Shown: positions 41,419 through 50,033 of the stretch, piece after piece
Layout: each line of letters opens with the position of its first letter
Numbering within the stretch: the stretch's first letter is position 1
From: an uncultured Lachnospiraceae bacterium
Lineage (GTDB): Bacteria; Bacillota; Clostridia; Lachnospirales; Lachnospiraceae
Length of the DNA stretch: 64,000 nucleotides
Assembly: GCA_947589315.1 (NCBI GenBank)
Contig: CANPZE010000012.1
Coordinates: 1 to 64,000, forward strand
Direction: 5' to 3'
Notes under the pieces: generated by a model
Database searches by the model: none
Told to the model about the DNA's origin: nothing
Seen by the model: the letters and a program-made list of their open reading frames with translations, nothing else
Program-made: the position numbers and the translations under genes

Positions 41419-41582
41419 GCGGATTCATTGTTGCCGGGAGTTAATCCTGCTCAGCAGCATAAGCGTTTGGAATTGGAAAACGGAGCCATATCGATATCAA
41501 TTTCGGAGATAACAGTGATAGCGCTGTTACGGTAATATAAGATGATAGGCTAAAGGGAAGTAGATGTAGGAGAGTTGAATTT

Positions 41583-42404
41583 ATGATAGAAAAGACATTT
41601 GAAACGCCTTGCGGCACAATCCATTATTGGATAGGAAAAGAGAAAGACACCCTGGGCGTTTCCCTTGTGTTTCTGCCGGGACTGACTGCTGATCACAGAT
41701 TATTTGATCGGCAGATTGCATATTTTGAAAAGAAATATCCTGTTTTTGTCTGGGACGCACCGGGACATGCCACGTCATGGCCTTTTGCCATGACTTTTTC
41801 TTTAGAAGACAAAGCAAGGTGGCTAAATGAGATCCTGATAAGGGAAAATATGCAGAATGTTGTCATTGCCGGGCAGTCCATGGGCGGTTATGTGGGGCAG
41901 ATGTATGCGCAGCTGTTTCCTGAAAAGCTACGGGGATTTATCTCCATTGACTCTGCCTCTCTGCAAAGAGATTATATCACTGCCGCAGAGCTTTGGCTTT
42001 TGAAGCGCATGGAGCCGGTATACCGCTATTATCCATGGAAATGGCTTTTGAAACAGGGAACAAATGGTGTTGCCGTTTCTGACTATGGGCGGGCGCTGAT
42101 GCGCAGCATGATGATGGTCTATGACGGCGACAAGGAGAGATATGCGAAGCTTGCAGGGCATGGATTTCAGATTCTGGCGCAAGCGATAGAAAAGGAGCTT
42201 CCTTATGAGATCAAGTGCCCGGTTCTGTTGATCTGCGGCGAAAAAGACCATGCCGGTTCCTGCATCAGATACAATAAGGCATGGCATAAAAAGACTGGGT
42301 TCCCGATTGCATGGATTAAAAACGCAGGACACAATTCCAATACGGACGCACCGGAACGGGTCAATGCGCTGATCGAGGGATTGATAGATAAGACTATGCA
42401 TTAG
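41583..42404 (+). CDS. alpha/beta-fold hydrolase
   Basis: VFLPGLTADHRLFDRQIAYF, NVVIAGQSMGGYVGQMYAQLFPEKL nucleophile elbow, C-terminal GHNSNTDAPERVN. Confidence 0.85.
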   Translation: MIEKTFETPCGTIHYWIGKEKDTLGVSLVFLPGLTADHRLFDRQIAYFEKKYPVFVWDAPGHATSWPFAMTFSLEDKARWLNEILIRENMQNVVIAGQSMGGYVGQMYAQLFPEKLRGFISIDSASLQRDYITAAELWLLKRMEPVYRYYPWKWLLKQGTNGVAVSDYGRALMRSMMMVYDGDKERYAKLAGHGFQILAQAIEKELPYEIKCPVLLICGEKDHAGSCIRYNKAWHKKTGFPIAWIKNAGHNSNTDAPERVNALIEGLIDKTMH

Positions 42405-42477
42405 AAAAGGGGTTATCCTGCATTGAAAAACCTTTATTATGGAGTGCAGGAAAGCTAATTTAACGGAGGAATTTATT

Positions 42478-42870
42478 ATGGCGGTTTCAGAGATCAAGGC
42501 TGTATTTCCAGCAAGTGTACAAGAGGTTTGGAACATTGTCACTTCTCTTGAAAACTATCAGTGGAGAAGTGATTTAAGCAGGATAGAGATACTGAATGAT
42601 AAACAATTTGTAGAATATACGAAAGCGGGCTTCCCGACTACCTTTACAGTCACCGTATCGGAGGCATATAAACGCTGGGAGTTTAGTATGGAAAACAACA
42701 ATATGAGAGGGTACTGGATCGGTATTTTTGAAGAAAAAGACGGTCAAACAGAAATTGATTTTATAGAGGATGTGACTGCTAAGAAGCTGATCATGAAACC
42801 TTTTGTAAAAGCATTTCTGAGAAAACAGCAGAATCAATATGTAATAGACTTGAAAACAGCATTGCAGTGA
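42478..42870 (+). CDS. SRPBCC-family protein
   Basis: VSEIKAVFPASVQEVWNIVTSLENYQWRSDLSRIEIL. Confidence 0.75.
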   Translation: MAVSEIKAVFPASVQEVWNIVTSLENYQWRSDLSRIEILNDKQFVEYTKAGFPTTFTVTVSEAYKRWEFSMENNNMRGYWIGIFEEKDGQTEIDFIEDVTAKKLIMKPFVKAFLRKQQNQYVIDLKTALQ

Positions 42871-42888
42871 TAACTTTTGCTTTTGATT

Positions 42889-42954
42889 CTACTTATGGGG
42901 CGTCCATTGTATGAAAAGTTTGGATTTGTGAAGATAAATGATGAAATGAAATAA
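42889..42954 (+). pseudogene. remnant of a GNAT acetyltransferase C-terminus
   Basis: LMGRPLYEKFGFVKINDEMK-stop resembles a GNAT C-terminal motif (GRPLYEKxGFVKxNDEM) with no upstream coding body. Confidence 0.6.
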
Positions 42955-43031
42955 TTCCTTAATCAACGAGACCGTTTCAAGTTTTGTGTAAACTCAGAAA
43001 ACCGATATAAGATTTGTGAATAATTACTGAA

Positions 43032-43060
43032 GGGCAGAGCCAATTTTTATGGTTCTGCCC
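43032..43060 (+). terminator. hairpin, probable terminator
   Basis: GGGCAGAGCC-AATTTTTAT-GGTTCTGCCC followed by a short T-rich stretch. Confidence 0.6.
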
Positions 43061-43206
43061 TTACTTGTATTATACAGTGATTTTTTGGGATAGTCCCTAA
43101 CTTTTTTCTGTCACTGATCACAGAAAATTCTTAAACATAATCTCATCATCCAGACAGGCTGAATGAATTTTTGCGCCATAGCTCCATGCCCTCTGTTGGT
43201 GCTATG

Positions 43207-43824
43207 CTATCTGATAAAATGTGTCGGCTTCCACGCTTCCTTTTCCGGCAAGCCATACTTTTCCTTGCCCAGGGCAATGCTCTTCATCAGAAAAGCCATA
43301 TTCCTTGCCAGCACGCGCATTGTCTGTAAGCCTTCCTCGTCCTTCTCCGCTTCTCCTTTTTCCCTTCCGTGGGCGCTGTTCCAATACTGGCTTGATGCAA
43401 CCGGCATATTAGAAATCGTAAAATATTTGTTTAGCTCGTCAAATGTAGCGGAAAGGCCGCCTCTTCTTGCTATTACAACACTGGCTCCGACCTTCATTGT
43501 CGTATCAAATTGTGTGCTGTAGAATAATCTATCTAAAAATGAGATTAAGGTTCCATTGGCCGATGCATAATAGACTGGACTGGCAATCACAAGCCCATCT
43601 GCTTTCTCAAATTTTGGCGCAATCTCATTCACCAGATCATCAAACACACATCTTCCCTTTTCAAAGCAGAATCCGCAAGCAATACATCCTCTGATATCCT
43701 TATTGCCAATCTGGATTATCTCTGTCTCAATTTCATTTTCCTGGAAAATCTGCTCCATTTCATGAAGCGCCCTCTCCGTATTTCCCTCTGTCCTTGGAGA
43801 ACCGTTGATCATTAAAACCTTCAT
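43207..43824 (-). CDS. flavodoxin family / NADPH-dependent FMN reductase
   Basis: MKVLMINGSPRTEGNTERALHEM, DIRGCIACGFCFEKGRCVFDD, KADGLVIASPVYYASANGTLISFLDRLFY. Confidence 0.88.
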   Translation of the reverse strand: MKVLMINGSPRTEGNTERALHEMEQIFQENEIETEIIQIGNKDIRGCIACGFCFEKGRCVFDDLVNEIAPKFEKADGLVIASPVYYASANGTLISFLDRLFYSTQFDTTMKVGASVVIARRGGLSATFDELNKYFTISNMPVASSQYWNSAHGREKGEAEKDEEGLQTMRVLARNMAFLMKSIALGKEKYGLPEKEAWKPTHFIR

Positions 43825-43846
43825 AAATATACCCCTTTCTATTCCC

Positions 43847-44545
43847 TCACATTCCTGCAATTTCCATCCGGTTTAGCACCCCCTGCACATCGATCCCCGG
43901 ATGGGTAAAATAAATCTGGCAGATCTGTTCCGTCAGTCTGCGGCTTATTTTTCGCGTCTTCATAATGCGTTCCACCGATTTCCCTTTCTCCAAATCCCTC
44001 ATTACCGCTTCTACAATTTTCTGTAGGTCCCCCGAGCCAAACTCCAGGCATGGCTGGGCAGGTTCTGTGTTCCGCTGGCCTCTGCCAGATAAATTGATCT
44101 TTCTTACCTGAAAGCCGTCCGTTTCTGTGTCAAACGACAGCACAGCCATCGTTACCGCTCCCCCAAAGCGCTGCGGGCCTCCGCTTCCCGGGTTCAGCCA
44201 GAGCTTTCCGCCTTCTTTTCTTTCCTCATATTTGTGCGAATGTCCGTATATGATGATATCAGCTTCTTCTGCTTTCTCAGACATCTGCTTTTTATTGTGG
44301 ACCATATAAATTTTTCTTCCATAGCAGTCAAAAAGAATCTCTTTTGGAAGCTGATCCGCCAATTCTCTGTCACAATTCCCCCTGACTGCAACTACTTTGA
44401 CTATTTCCTCCAGCCGGTCCAGAGCTTTCTGGCTGGCAATATCCCCGCCGTGCAGAATAAGTTCAACCGATGGAAGGATCCCGAGCAGTTCGGGCCGCAA
44501 TATTCCATGCGTATCTGATATCACAGCCACTTCATGTACTGACAT
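43847..44545 (-). CDS. YfcE-family metallophosphoesterase with C-terminal helical extension
   Basis: VAVISDTHGILRPELL, LILHGGDIAS, VRGNCD, IIIYGHSHKYE, WLNPGSGG; extra ~65 aa C-terminus. Confidence 0.88.
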   Translation of the reverse strand: MSVHEVAVISDTHGILRPELLGILPSVELILHGGDIASQKALDRLEEIVKVVAVRGNCDRELADQLPKEILFDCYGRKIYMVHNKKQMSEKAEEADIIIYGHSHKYEERKEGGKLWLNPGSGGPQRFGGAVTMAVLSFDTETDGFQVRKINLSGRGQRNTEPAQPCLEFGSGDLQKIVEAVMRDLEKGKSVERIMKTRKISRRLTEQICQIYFTHPGIDVQGVLNRMEIAGM

Positions 44546-44652
44546 AAGCATACTCCTTTTTCCTGTCATCTTCCTGATAAAAACGGAAAGCTATTTTAAT
44601 TATATAATGTCCTGGGGCGGATTGTCAAAATGGATTTTTTCCAGATGATTTT

Positions 44653-44700
44653 GAAAAATTTTACAGCGCCATTAATGAAAAATTTTACAGCGCCGTTGAT
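44653..44700. repeat. 24 bp direct tandem repeat (2 copies, 2 mismatches)
   Basis: GAAAAATTTTACAGCGCCATTAAT followed by GAAAAATTTTACAGCGCCGTTGAT. Confidence 0.9.
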
Positions 44701-44780
44701 GATGAATTTTCTTGCTTTTATCGTAAGCCTTGTATATAATGAATACAATTATCTTCTAAATTATGGTGAGGTGTATAATT

Positions 44781-47700
44781 ATGAAACAATATGCAAAAAA
44801 AGGATTAGCCGTGTTGCTGTGTGCTGCAACGGTATTTCAGCTGACGGTGTCTCCGGCATTGGCGGAGTCTGTCAGCGGCAGGGAAGAGATACCCGCATAC
44901 ATAGAACAGGAGCACAATCATATTCATGGCGCCGGCATTGGATCGGATGCCTTGACGCTGGCTGCCGTTTCGGAACAGTCAGAAACAGCGACAGTAAAGG
45001 AGGCAGTGGATATGACCAGGCCGGTCATCACGATCACGCCGGTGAACGATCACTACAATGGCATGCTGTACTGTGATCCCCCGATCATCACGGTGCATGA
45101 TGACGGCGCTAACCTGATATCGGTGGTTGCATCCACAGATTCTGCATCTGCCAACGGAACGATCACAGATGGAACTGACTGTACCATTTCTATCGAGGGA
45201 ATAAAAGGTTCTTCCTGGACGGTCACGGCGATAGATGATGCCGGAAATGAAGCGATTGAAAAATTTTATGTCGCTCATCAGCCGGTAGGGCGTCAAATCA
45301 TAGATACTGCCCCGACTTGTACGAAACCGGGAACACGTACTGCGTATTCTACCTGCGCAAACTGTGGTGAACGATTTGTCTTTTATTCTTCCAACACGCC
45401 CCAGGCCCTTGGTCACGAGGCGGATATGAATAACCCCCAGAGGCTCACTCCCTGCGGGACGGATTCTGAAACGATTACCGTATACCCATGCATACGCTGT
45501 CAGGCACTTATGACGGAGAATGGTGAAGTCTATGATGTAAAGGATGGAGAGGGACACATCTGGGTACAAAAGAAGAACCAGTCTTCCTGTGAAGTGACCG
45601 GGACTACCTATGAGGAATGTACAAGATGTCAGATTACCCGAAATGTGGAGACCATTCCTGCCAGCGGCCATTCCTATGGAAACTGGAACATTACGAAAGA
45701 GGCGGATTGCGCTACCGGTACGCCGGGAGAAAAAGAGCGTACCTGTACCAAGTGCCACGCAAAAGACCAGCAGATTATTGCTGCGGCTCATGCCTGGTCC
45801 GAACGCATAGAACTGAAGGCGCCTACCTGTACCGAAGCAGGGTATACCGGATTCAAATGTACTGTATGTGAGCGGGAGGATTCCGAACATCATATAGAGA
45901 TCCCAGCCCTTGGCCACAGTTATGATGACGATGGAGACTGTACTACAGAATCTGTCTGCTCCAGAAAAGGATGCAATCAGAAGCTGCCGGCAGTACAGCA
46001 TAATTGGGGTGATTATGGTTACGATCAGACAGGCCATTGGAAAAAATGCACTAACGAGGGCTGTACAAAGACGACAAAAGATATCACTGGCGAAGCAGAG
46101 CCTCACAGCAATGTGCCAGAGAACATGGATTGTACCAGTTCCTGGAACTGCCCGGTTTGCGGATACCAGGTGCAGGGCTATCAGAGCCATACTTTTGACG
46201 GTACCTGGAAGAGTAACGGAACTTATCACTGGCAGGAGTGTACACGGGAGAATTGCAGTTATCAGCGCAAAAAAGAAGCACATACCGGAGGGGACGATGG
46301 AGACTGCACAACGGCGTGGAACTGTAAGACCTGTAAGGCAACGCTGCGGGAAGCTACAACGCACAATTGGAGTGAAAACTATTCCTATATGGTGAATATC
46401 CACCGGAGACACTGCACCAATCCCGGCTGTAATCGGACAACCGATCTGGGAGAACATATATATACCACGGAGACGGGTGACTGCACTAAGAGCGTGATCT
46501 GCGCAACGTGCGATTACGTGGCGATCCATGGGGAATCCAGCCACCGCTTTGCCAACGCCGCCTATTATGGCGATGAGAGAGGCCACTGGCAAGTGTGTAC
46601 CAATAAGAACTGTAAGGTTACGAGCAAAGTTACAGATCATACCGGCGGGGAAGCAACCTGCTGTGACAAAGCTGTCTGCGATATCTGCCGGCTCTCTTAT
46701 GGAAAATTAAATGCGCAGAATCATGTGGGCGGAATAGAGATCGTGAATCAGAAGGCGGCCACGGTGGAAAAGGAAGGATATACAGGGGATGAAGTCTGTC
46801 TGGGCTGCAAAGCCGTTGTGAAGGCTGGCAAAAAGATCCCGAAACTGGAAAAGCCTTGTCTCCATCAATGGCAAACTAAATATGACGACATAAAATCCTG
46901 GGAGCAATGCACGGCCTGTTATGCTGTCCAGAAGGAGAAAGACCATACCTTTACGAAATGGCTGAGCGATGACACGGAACACTGGCAGCAGTGCGAATAT
47001 TGCGAACATGTGACGCATCATTCTCAGCATGTATTGGATACGAGCGCAGTGGATAAGAACTGCAGCACACCGGTTGCATGCAAGGACTGTGGGCATATCA
47101 TGATCGCCGCAAAGGAGCATGTATTTGGCAATGACTGGGCGTATGACGAGGACGGTCACTGGCATGTCTGCGCCAATGATGACTGTGCGCAGACCAGCCA
47201 GGAATTCCCCCACAATGCCCAGGATGATGGAGACTGTACCACGGCGCTTATCTGCGAGGACTGCAGACATACACTGCAGGATGCCCATGCAGAGCACGAA
47301 TGGTCTTCTGTGTGGAAATCAGATGCTAATGGCCATTATCACGAATGTACAAACGATGGCTGTACCAAGAAACAGTATGAGGATCATAGGGCGGCTGCGG
47401 AGGATGGCCTGTGTACCACGCCGATTGTCTGCGAGATCTGTGAATGGGTGATGCAGGAAGGCGCAGCCAGCCACAACTTTGGCGATTATACACAGTATCA
47501 GTCGGATGAGAGCGGTCATTGGCATATGTGCCAGACACCGGGATGTACAGGACGCAGTCCGGAAATGGCGCACTTTGGCGGGACAGCCACCTGCGCACAT
47601 GCGGCTGTCTGCGAGGTCTGCCATCATAGTTATGGTAAGACAGATCCAGAACAACATGACGGCGGTATAGAGATTCGCAATTATGAGGCGCCAACGGAAC

Positions 47701-49025
47701 AGAGGGACGGCTATAGCGGAGATACGTACTGTATCGGCTGCGGCGAAATGATCGCTACCGGCAAGATCCTGAACAAGCTTCCCGAGGGACATATACACGT
47801 TTTTGAGTATAATAAAGAAAACGGTATATACGCATCGGATGATACCTGCCATTGGCTGGAGTGTTCCTGTGGAGAGCGTAAGGAAGTGGTTCAGCACACT
47901 TACGGAGAACTGCAGAAGGATAATACGCATCACTGGGATATCTGTACCGTGTGTGGCAGGGTCTGGAAAGAGAACCATGTTTACGAAGACGGCAAATGTA
48001 CTGTATGTGGGGCGGAGCAGCCCGAGCATGAACACGAGTTTCAGTGGAACCATACGGAGAATACGCACTGGCAGGAGTGCAGCGTATGCGGGGAAAAGGA
48101 AGAGATCCTGGCCCATACCGGCGGCACGGCTACCTGCATAAGCCAAGCGGTCTGCGCGGACTGCGGCCAGGCCTATGGGGAGAAAGATCCGGCCAATCAT
48201 GCAGGCAAGACAGAGCTTCGGGGACAGAAGGAAGCGACAGCGAAGGAAGAGGGGTATACCGGGGATATCTACTGCCTGGACTGTGGTCAGATGATTACGG
48301 CGGGTACGGCCATTCCGGCGCTTGGGGAATCAGGGACGGGGACTGAGCCAATGCCAACACCGATACCGACACCGACACCAGAACCGCTGCCGGAACCGAC
48401 ATCGCCAGTGCCAGTTGCCCCCGGAACATCGGAAGAGCAGCCCCCCGCCGTTTCGGCCGAGGCTTCTAAGAACGCTACGCTTGCCAGTAAAAAACACAGT
48501 GTGAAAATTTCCTGGAAGGCAGACCAAAATGCAACGGCAGGTTATTGTGTTTATGTAAAATCTGGAAACAAGTATGTGAAGGTGGGTACTGTCAAGGCAG
48601 GAGTGACCTCCTTGACCATTAAGAAAATCGGCGGCAAACCCTTGAAAGCAGGAATTACTTACACAGTGCGTGTGGTATCGCTGGAGAATGCAGATGGAGA
48701 AATCAAGGAAGGCAGGAAAATAACCTATACTGTAGCCACAAAGCCTGCAGCGCCGAAATGGTCTTCTGTGAAGCGGCAGAAAGGGACAAAGGCAGTCTTG
48801 AAGTGGAAAAAGGCTGGAAGCGTAACCGGCTATGACATCCAGATGAGTACAAAGAGACATACCGGTTATAAGACGATCAAGAGAGTGTCTGCCGCCAGGG
48901 TTTCCTATACAAAGGCAAAGCTATCGAAGAAGGCGAAGTATTATTTCCGTATCCGCACGTATAAAAAAGTGACTGGAGGGTACGTATATAGCGCATGGTC
49001 AGGCATTAAAACATTAAATAAATAA
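44781..49025 (+). CDS. large secreted Cys/His-rich repeat protein with C-terminal fibronectin-III-like domains
   Basis: Signal peptide MKQYAKKGLAVLLCAATVFQLTVSPALA; about 10 repeats of H-x-W/F...GHWxxC-x4-C...DGDCTT...C-xx-C; Pro/Thr linker PTPIPTPTPEPLPEP; C-terminal VKISWKADQNATAGYCVYV...VLKWKKAGSVTGYDIQMS. Confidence 0.8.
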   Translation: MKQYAKKGLAVLLCAATVFQLTVSPALAESVSGREEIPAYIEQEHNHIHGAGIGSDALTLAAVSEQSETATVKEAVDMTRPVITITPVNDHYNGMLYCDPPIITVHDDGANLISVVASTDSASANGTITDGTDCTISIEGIKGSSWTVTAIDDAGNEAIEKFYVAHQPVGRQIIDTAPTCTKPGTRTAYSTCANCGERFVFYSSNTPQALGHEADMNNPQRLTPCGTDSETITVYPCIRCQALMTENGEVYDVKDGEGHIWVQKKNQSSCEVTGTTYEECTRCQITRNVETIPASGHSYGNWNITKEADCATGTPGEKERTCTKCHAKDQQIIAAAHAWSERIELKAPTCTEAGYTGFKCTVCEREDSEHHIEIPALGHSYDDDGDCTTESVCSRKGCNQKLPAVQHNWGDYGYDQTGHWKKCTNEGCTKTTKDITGEAEPHSNVPENMDCTSSWNCPVCGYQVQGYQSHTFDGTWKSNGTYHWQECTRENCSYQRKKEAHTGGDDGDCTTAWNCKTCKATLREATTHNWSENYSYMVNIHRRHCTNPGCNRTTDLGEHIYTTETGDCTKSVICATCDYVAIHGESSHRFANAAYYGDERGHWQVCTNKNCKVTSKVTDHTGGEATCCDKAVCDICRLSYGKLNAQNHVGGIEIVNQKAATVEKEGYTGDEVCLGCKAVVKAGKKIPKLEKPCLHQWQTKYDDIKSWEQCTACYAVQKEKDHTFTKWLSDDTEHWQQCEYCEHVTHHSQHVLDTSAVDKNCSTPVACKDCGHIMIAAKEHVFGNDWAYDEDGHWHVCANDDCAQTSQEFPHNAQDDGDCTTALICEDCRHTLQDAHAEHEWSSVWKSDANGHYHECTNDGCTKKQYEDHRAAAEDGLCTTPIVCEICEWVMQEGAASHNFGDYTQYQSDESGHWHMCQTPGCTGRSPEMAHFGGTATCAHAAVCEVCHHSYGKTDPEQHDGGIEIRNYEAPTEQRDGYSGDTYCIGCGEMIATGKILNKLPEGHIHVFEYNKENGIYASDDTCHWLECSCGERKEVVQHTYGELQKDNTHHWDICTVCGRVWKENHVYEDGKCTVCGAEQPEHEHEFQWNHTENTHWQECSVCGEKEEILAHTGGTATCISQAVCADCGQAYGEKDPANHAGKTELRGQKEATAKEEGYTGDIYCLDCGQMITAGTAIPALGESGTGTEPMPTPIPTPTPEPLPEPTSPVPVAPGTSEEQPPAVSAEASKNATLASKKHSVKISWKADQNATAGYCVYVKSGNKYVKVGTVKAGVTSLTIKKIGGKPLKAGITYTVRVVSLENADGEIKEGRKITYTVATKPAAPKWSSVKRQKGTKAVLKWKKAGSVTGYDIQMSTKRHTGYKTIKRVSAARVSYTKAKLSKKAKYYFRIRTYKKVTGGYVYSAWSGIKTLNK

Positions 49026-49045
49026 GAAACCAACAAACATAGAAA

Positions 49046-49083
49046 TAGCCAGGAGCGGGTAATACCGCTTTTGGCTGTTTTTT
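49046..49083 (+). terminator. intrinsic terminator
   Basis: AGCC-a-GGAGCGG-gtaata-CCGCTTTT-GGCT-GTTTTTT. Confidence 0.75.
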
Positions 49084-49210
49084 AGGTGTCATAATGTCCT
49101 GGCTGAACCAGGATTGGCTGCTGGAGAATGCAAAAAAAATTGACCGATATGGTGTTGGATGGTAAAATTACAAAAGAGGAGTACCAGGTTAAAATGAAAG
49201 GAATGTGCAT

Positions 49211-50017
49211 ATGGCATTTTCAATGGGCTTTGGAATTTTATTTGTGGTGGCGCTGTTGTGCTGCATGATTGGTTTTTATAAGTATGTGTATTTTATTTCT
49301 ATTGGCTATGGTCTGGCAATTGCCGGTCAGGGGATCGCTATGTTTCTTTTGTTTCAGGACAGGATCAGCATTCCGATAGTGGTCAGCTGTCTGATCTTGA
49401 CATTATATGGATTCCGGCTTAGTGGTTTCCTATTGTACCGTGAGGTAAAGAGCAGCAGCTACCGCAGGCATATGGTCACAGAGATCAAGGACGGTTCCGG
49501 CATGAAGCTTTGGCTGAAGGCCATGCTTTGGATTTTTTGCGGTATTCTGTATCTGTTTATGGTATCGCCGGTTTTTTACCGTTATTATAATGGCAATACC
49601 GGCAGTTCGGTTTCTTTTGCGGCGGGGACGCTGCTGATGGCAGGAGGGATCCTGTTAGAATCTCTGGCAGATCTGAGTAAAAGCCGGCAGAAAAGGAAGG
49701 ATCCGAAACGCTTTTGTGACAAAGGCCTGTTCCGGCTGGTACGCTGTCCCAATTATCTCGGCGAGCTGATTCTTTGGACTGGCGTTCTGGTGACAGGCAT
49801 CACATCCCTTCGCTCCGTGGGACAGTGGATCATCGCCCTGCTTGGCTATTTGGGGATCGTATTTGTCATGTTTAGCGGGGCAAGGCGGCTGGAGGTACGC
49901 CAGAACAAAAACTATGGCTCAGACCCGGAGTATCAGGAATATGTTAAGACAGTACCGATTCTTCTGCCTTTTGTGCCATTGTATAGCGTAGAAAAATATA
50001 AATTTTTAATTTTATAG
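49211..50017 (+). CDS. DUF1295/isoprenylcysteine methyltransferase-like membrane protein
   Basis: Multi-TM; CDKGLFRLVRCPNYLGELILWTGVLV and C-terminal YQEYVKTVPILLPFVP. Confidence 0.75.
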   Translation: MAFSMGFGILFVVALLCCMIGFYKYVYFISIGYGLAIAGQGIAMFLLFQDRISIPIVVSCLILTLYGFRLSGFLLYREVKSSSYRRHMVTEIKDGSGMKLWLKAMLWIFCGILYLFMVSPVFYRYYNGNTGSSVSFAAGTLLMAGGILLESLADLSKSRQKRKDPKRFCDKGLFRLVRCPNYLGELILWTGVLVTGITSLRSVGQWIIALLGYLGIVFVMFSGARRLEVRQNKNYGSDPEYQEYVKTVPILLPFVPLYSVEKYKFLIL

Positions 50018-50033
50018 GAAGATGGAAAGTAAT

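Noticed and set aside
43105-43126. TTTCTGT-CACTGATC-ACAGAAA inverted repeat
   Set aside because: Short arms in AT-rich intergenic DNA with no clear partner gene; kept out of findings
44979-46640. 553 aa minus-strand ORF opposite the Cys-rich repeat gene
   Set aside because: Shadow ORF; the + strand has a signal peptide, RBS and regular repeats, while the minus frame shows no domain or start signal
47319-48200. 293 aa minus-strand hydrophobic ORF
   Set aside because: Shadow of the repeat-protein gene; hydrophobicity comes from reverse-complement codons
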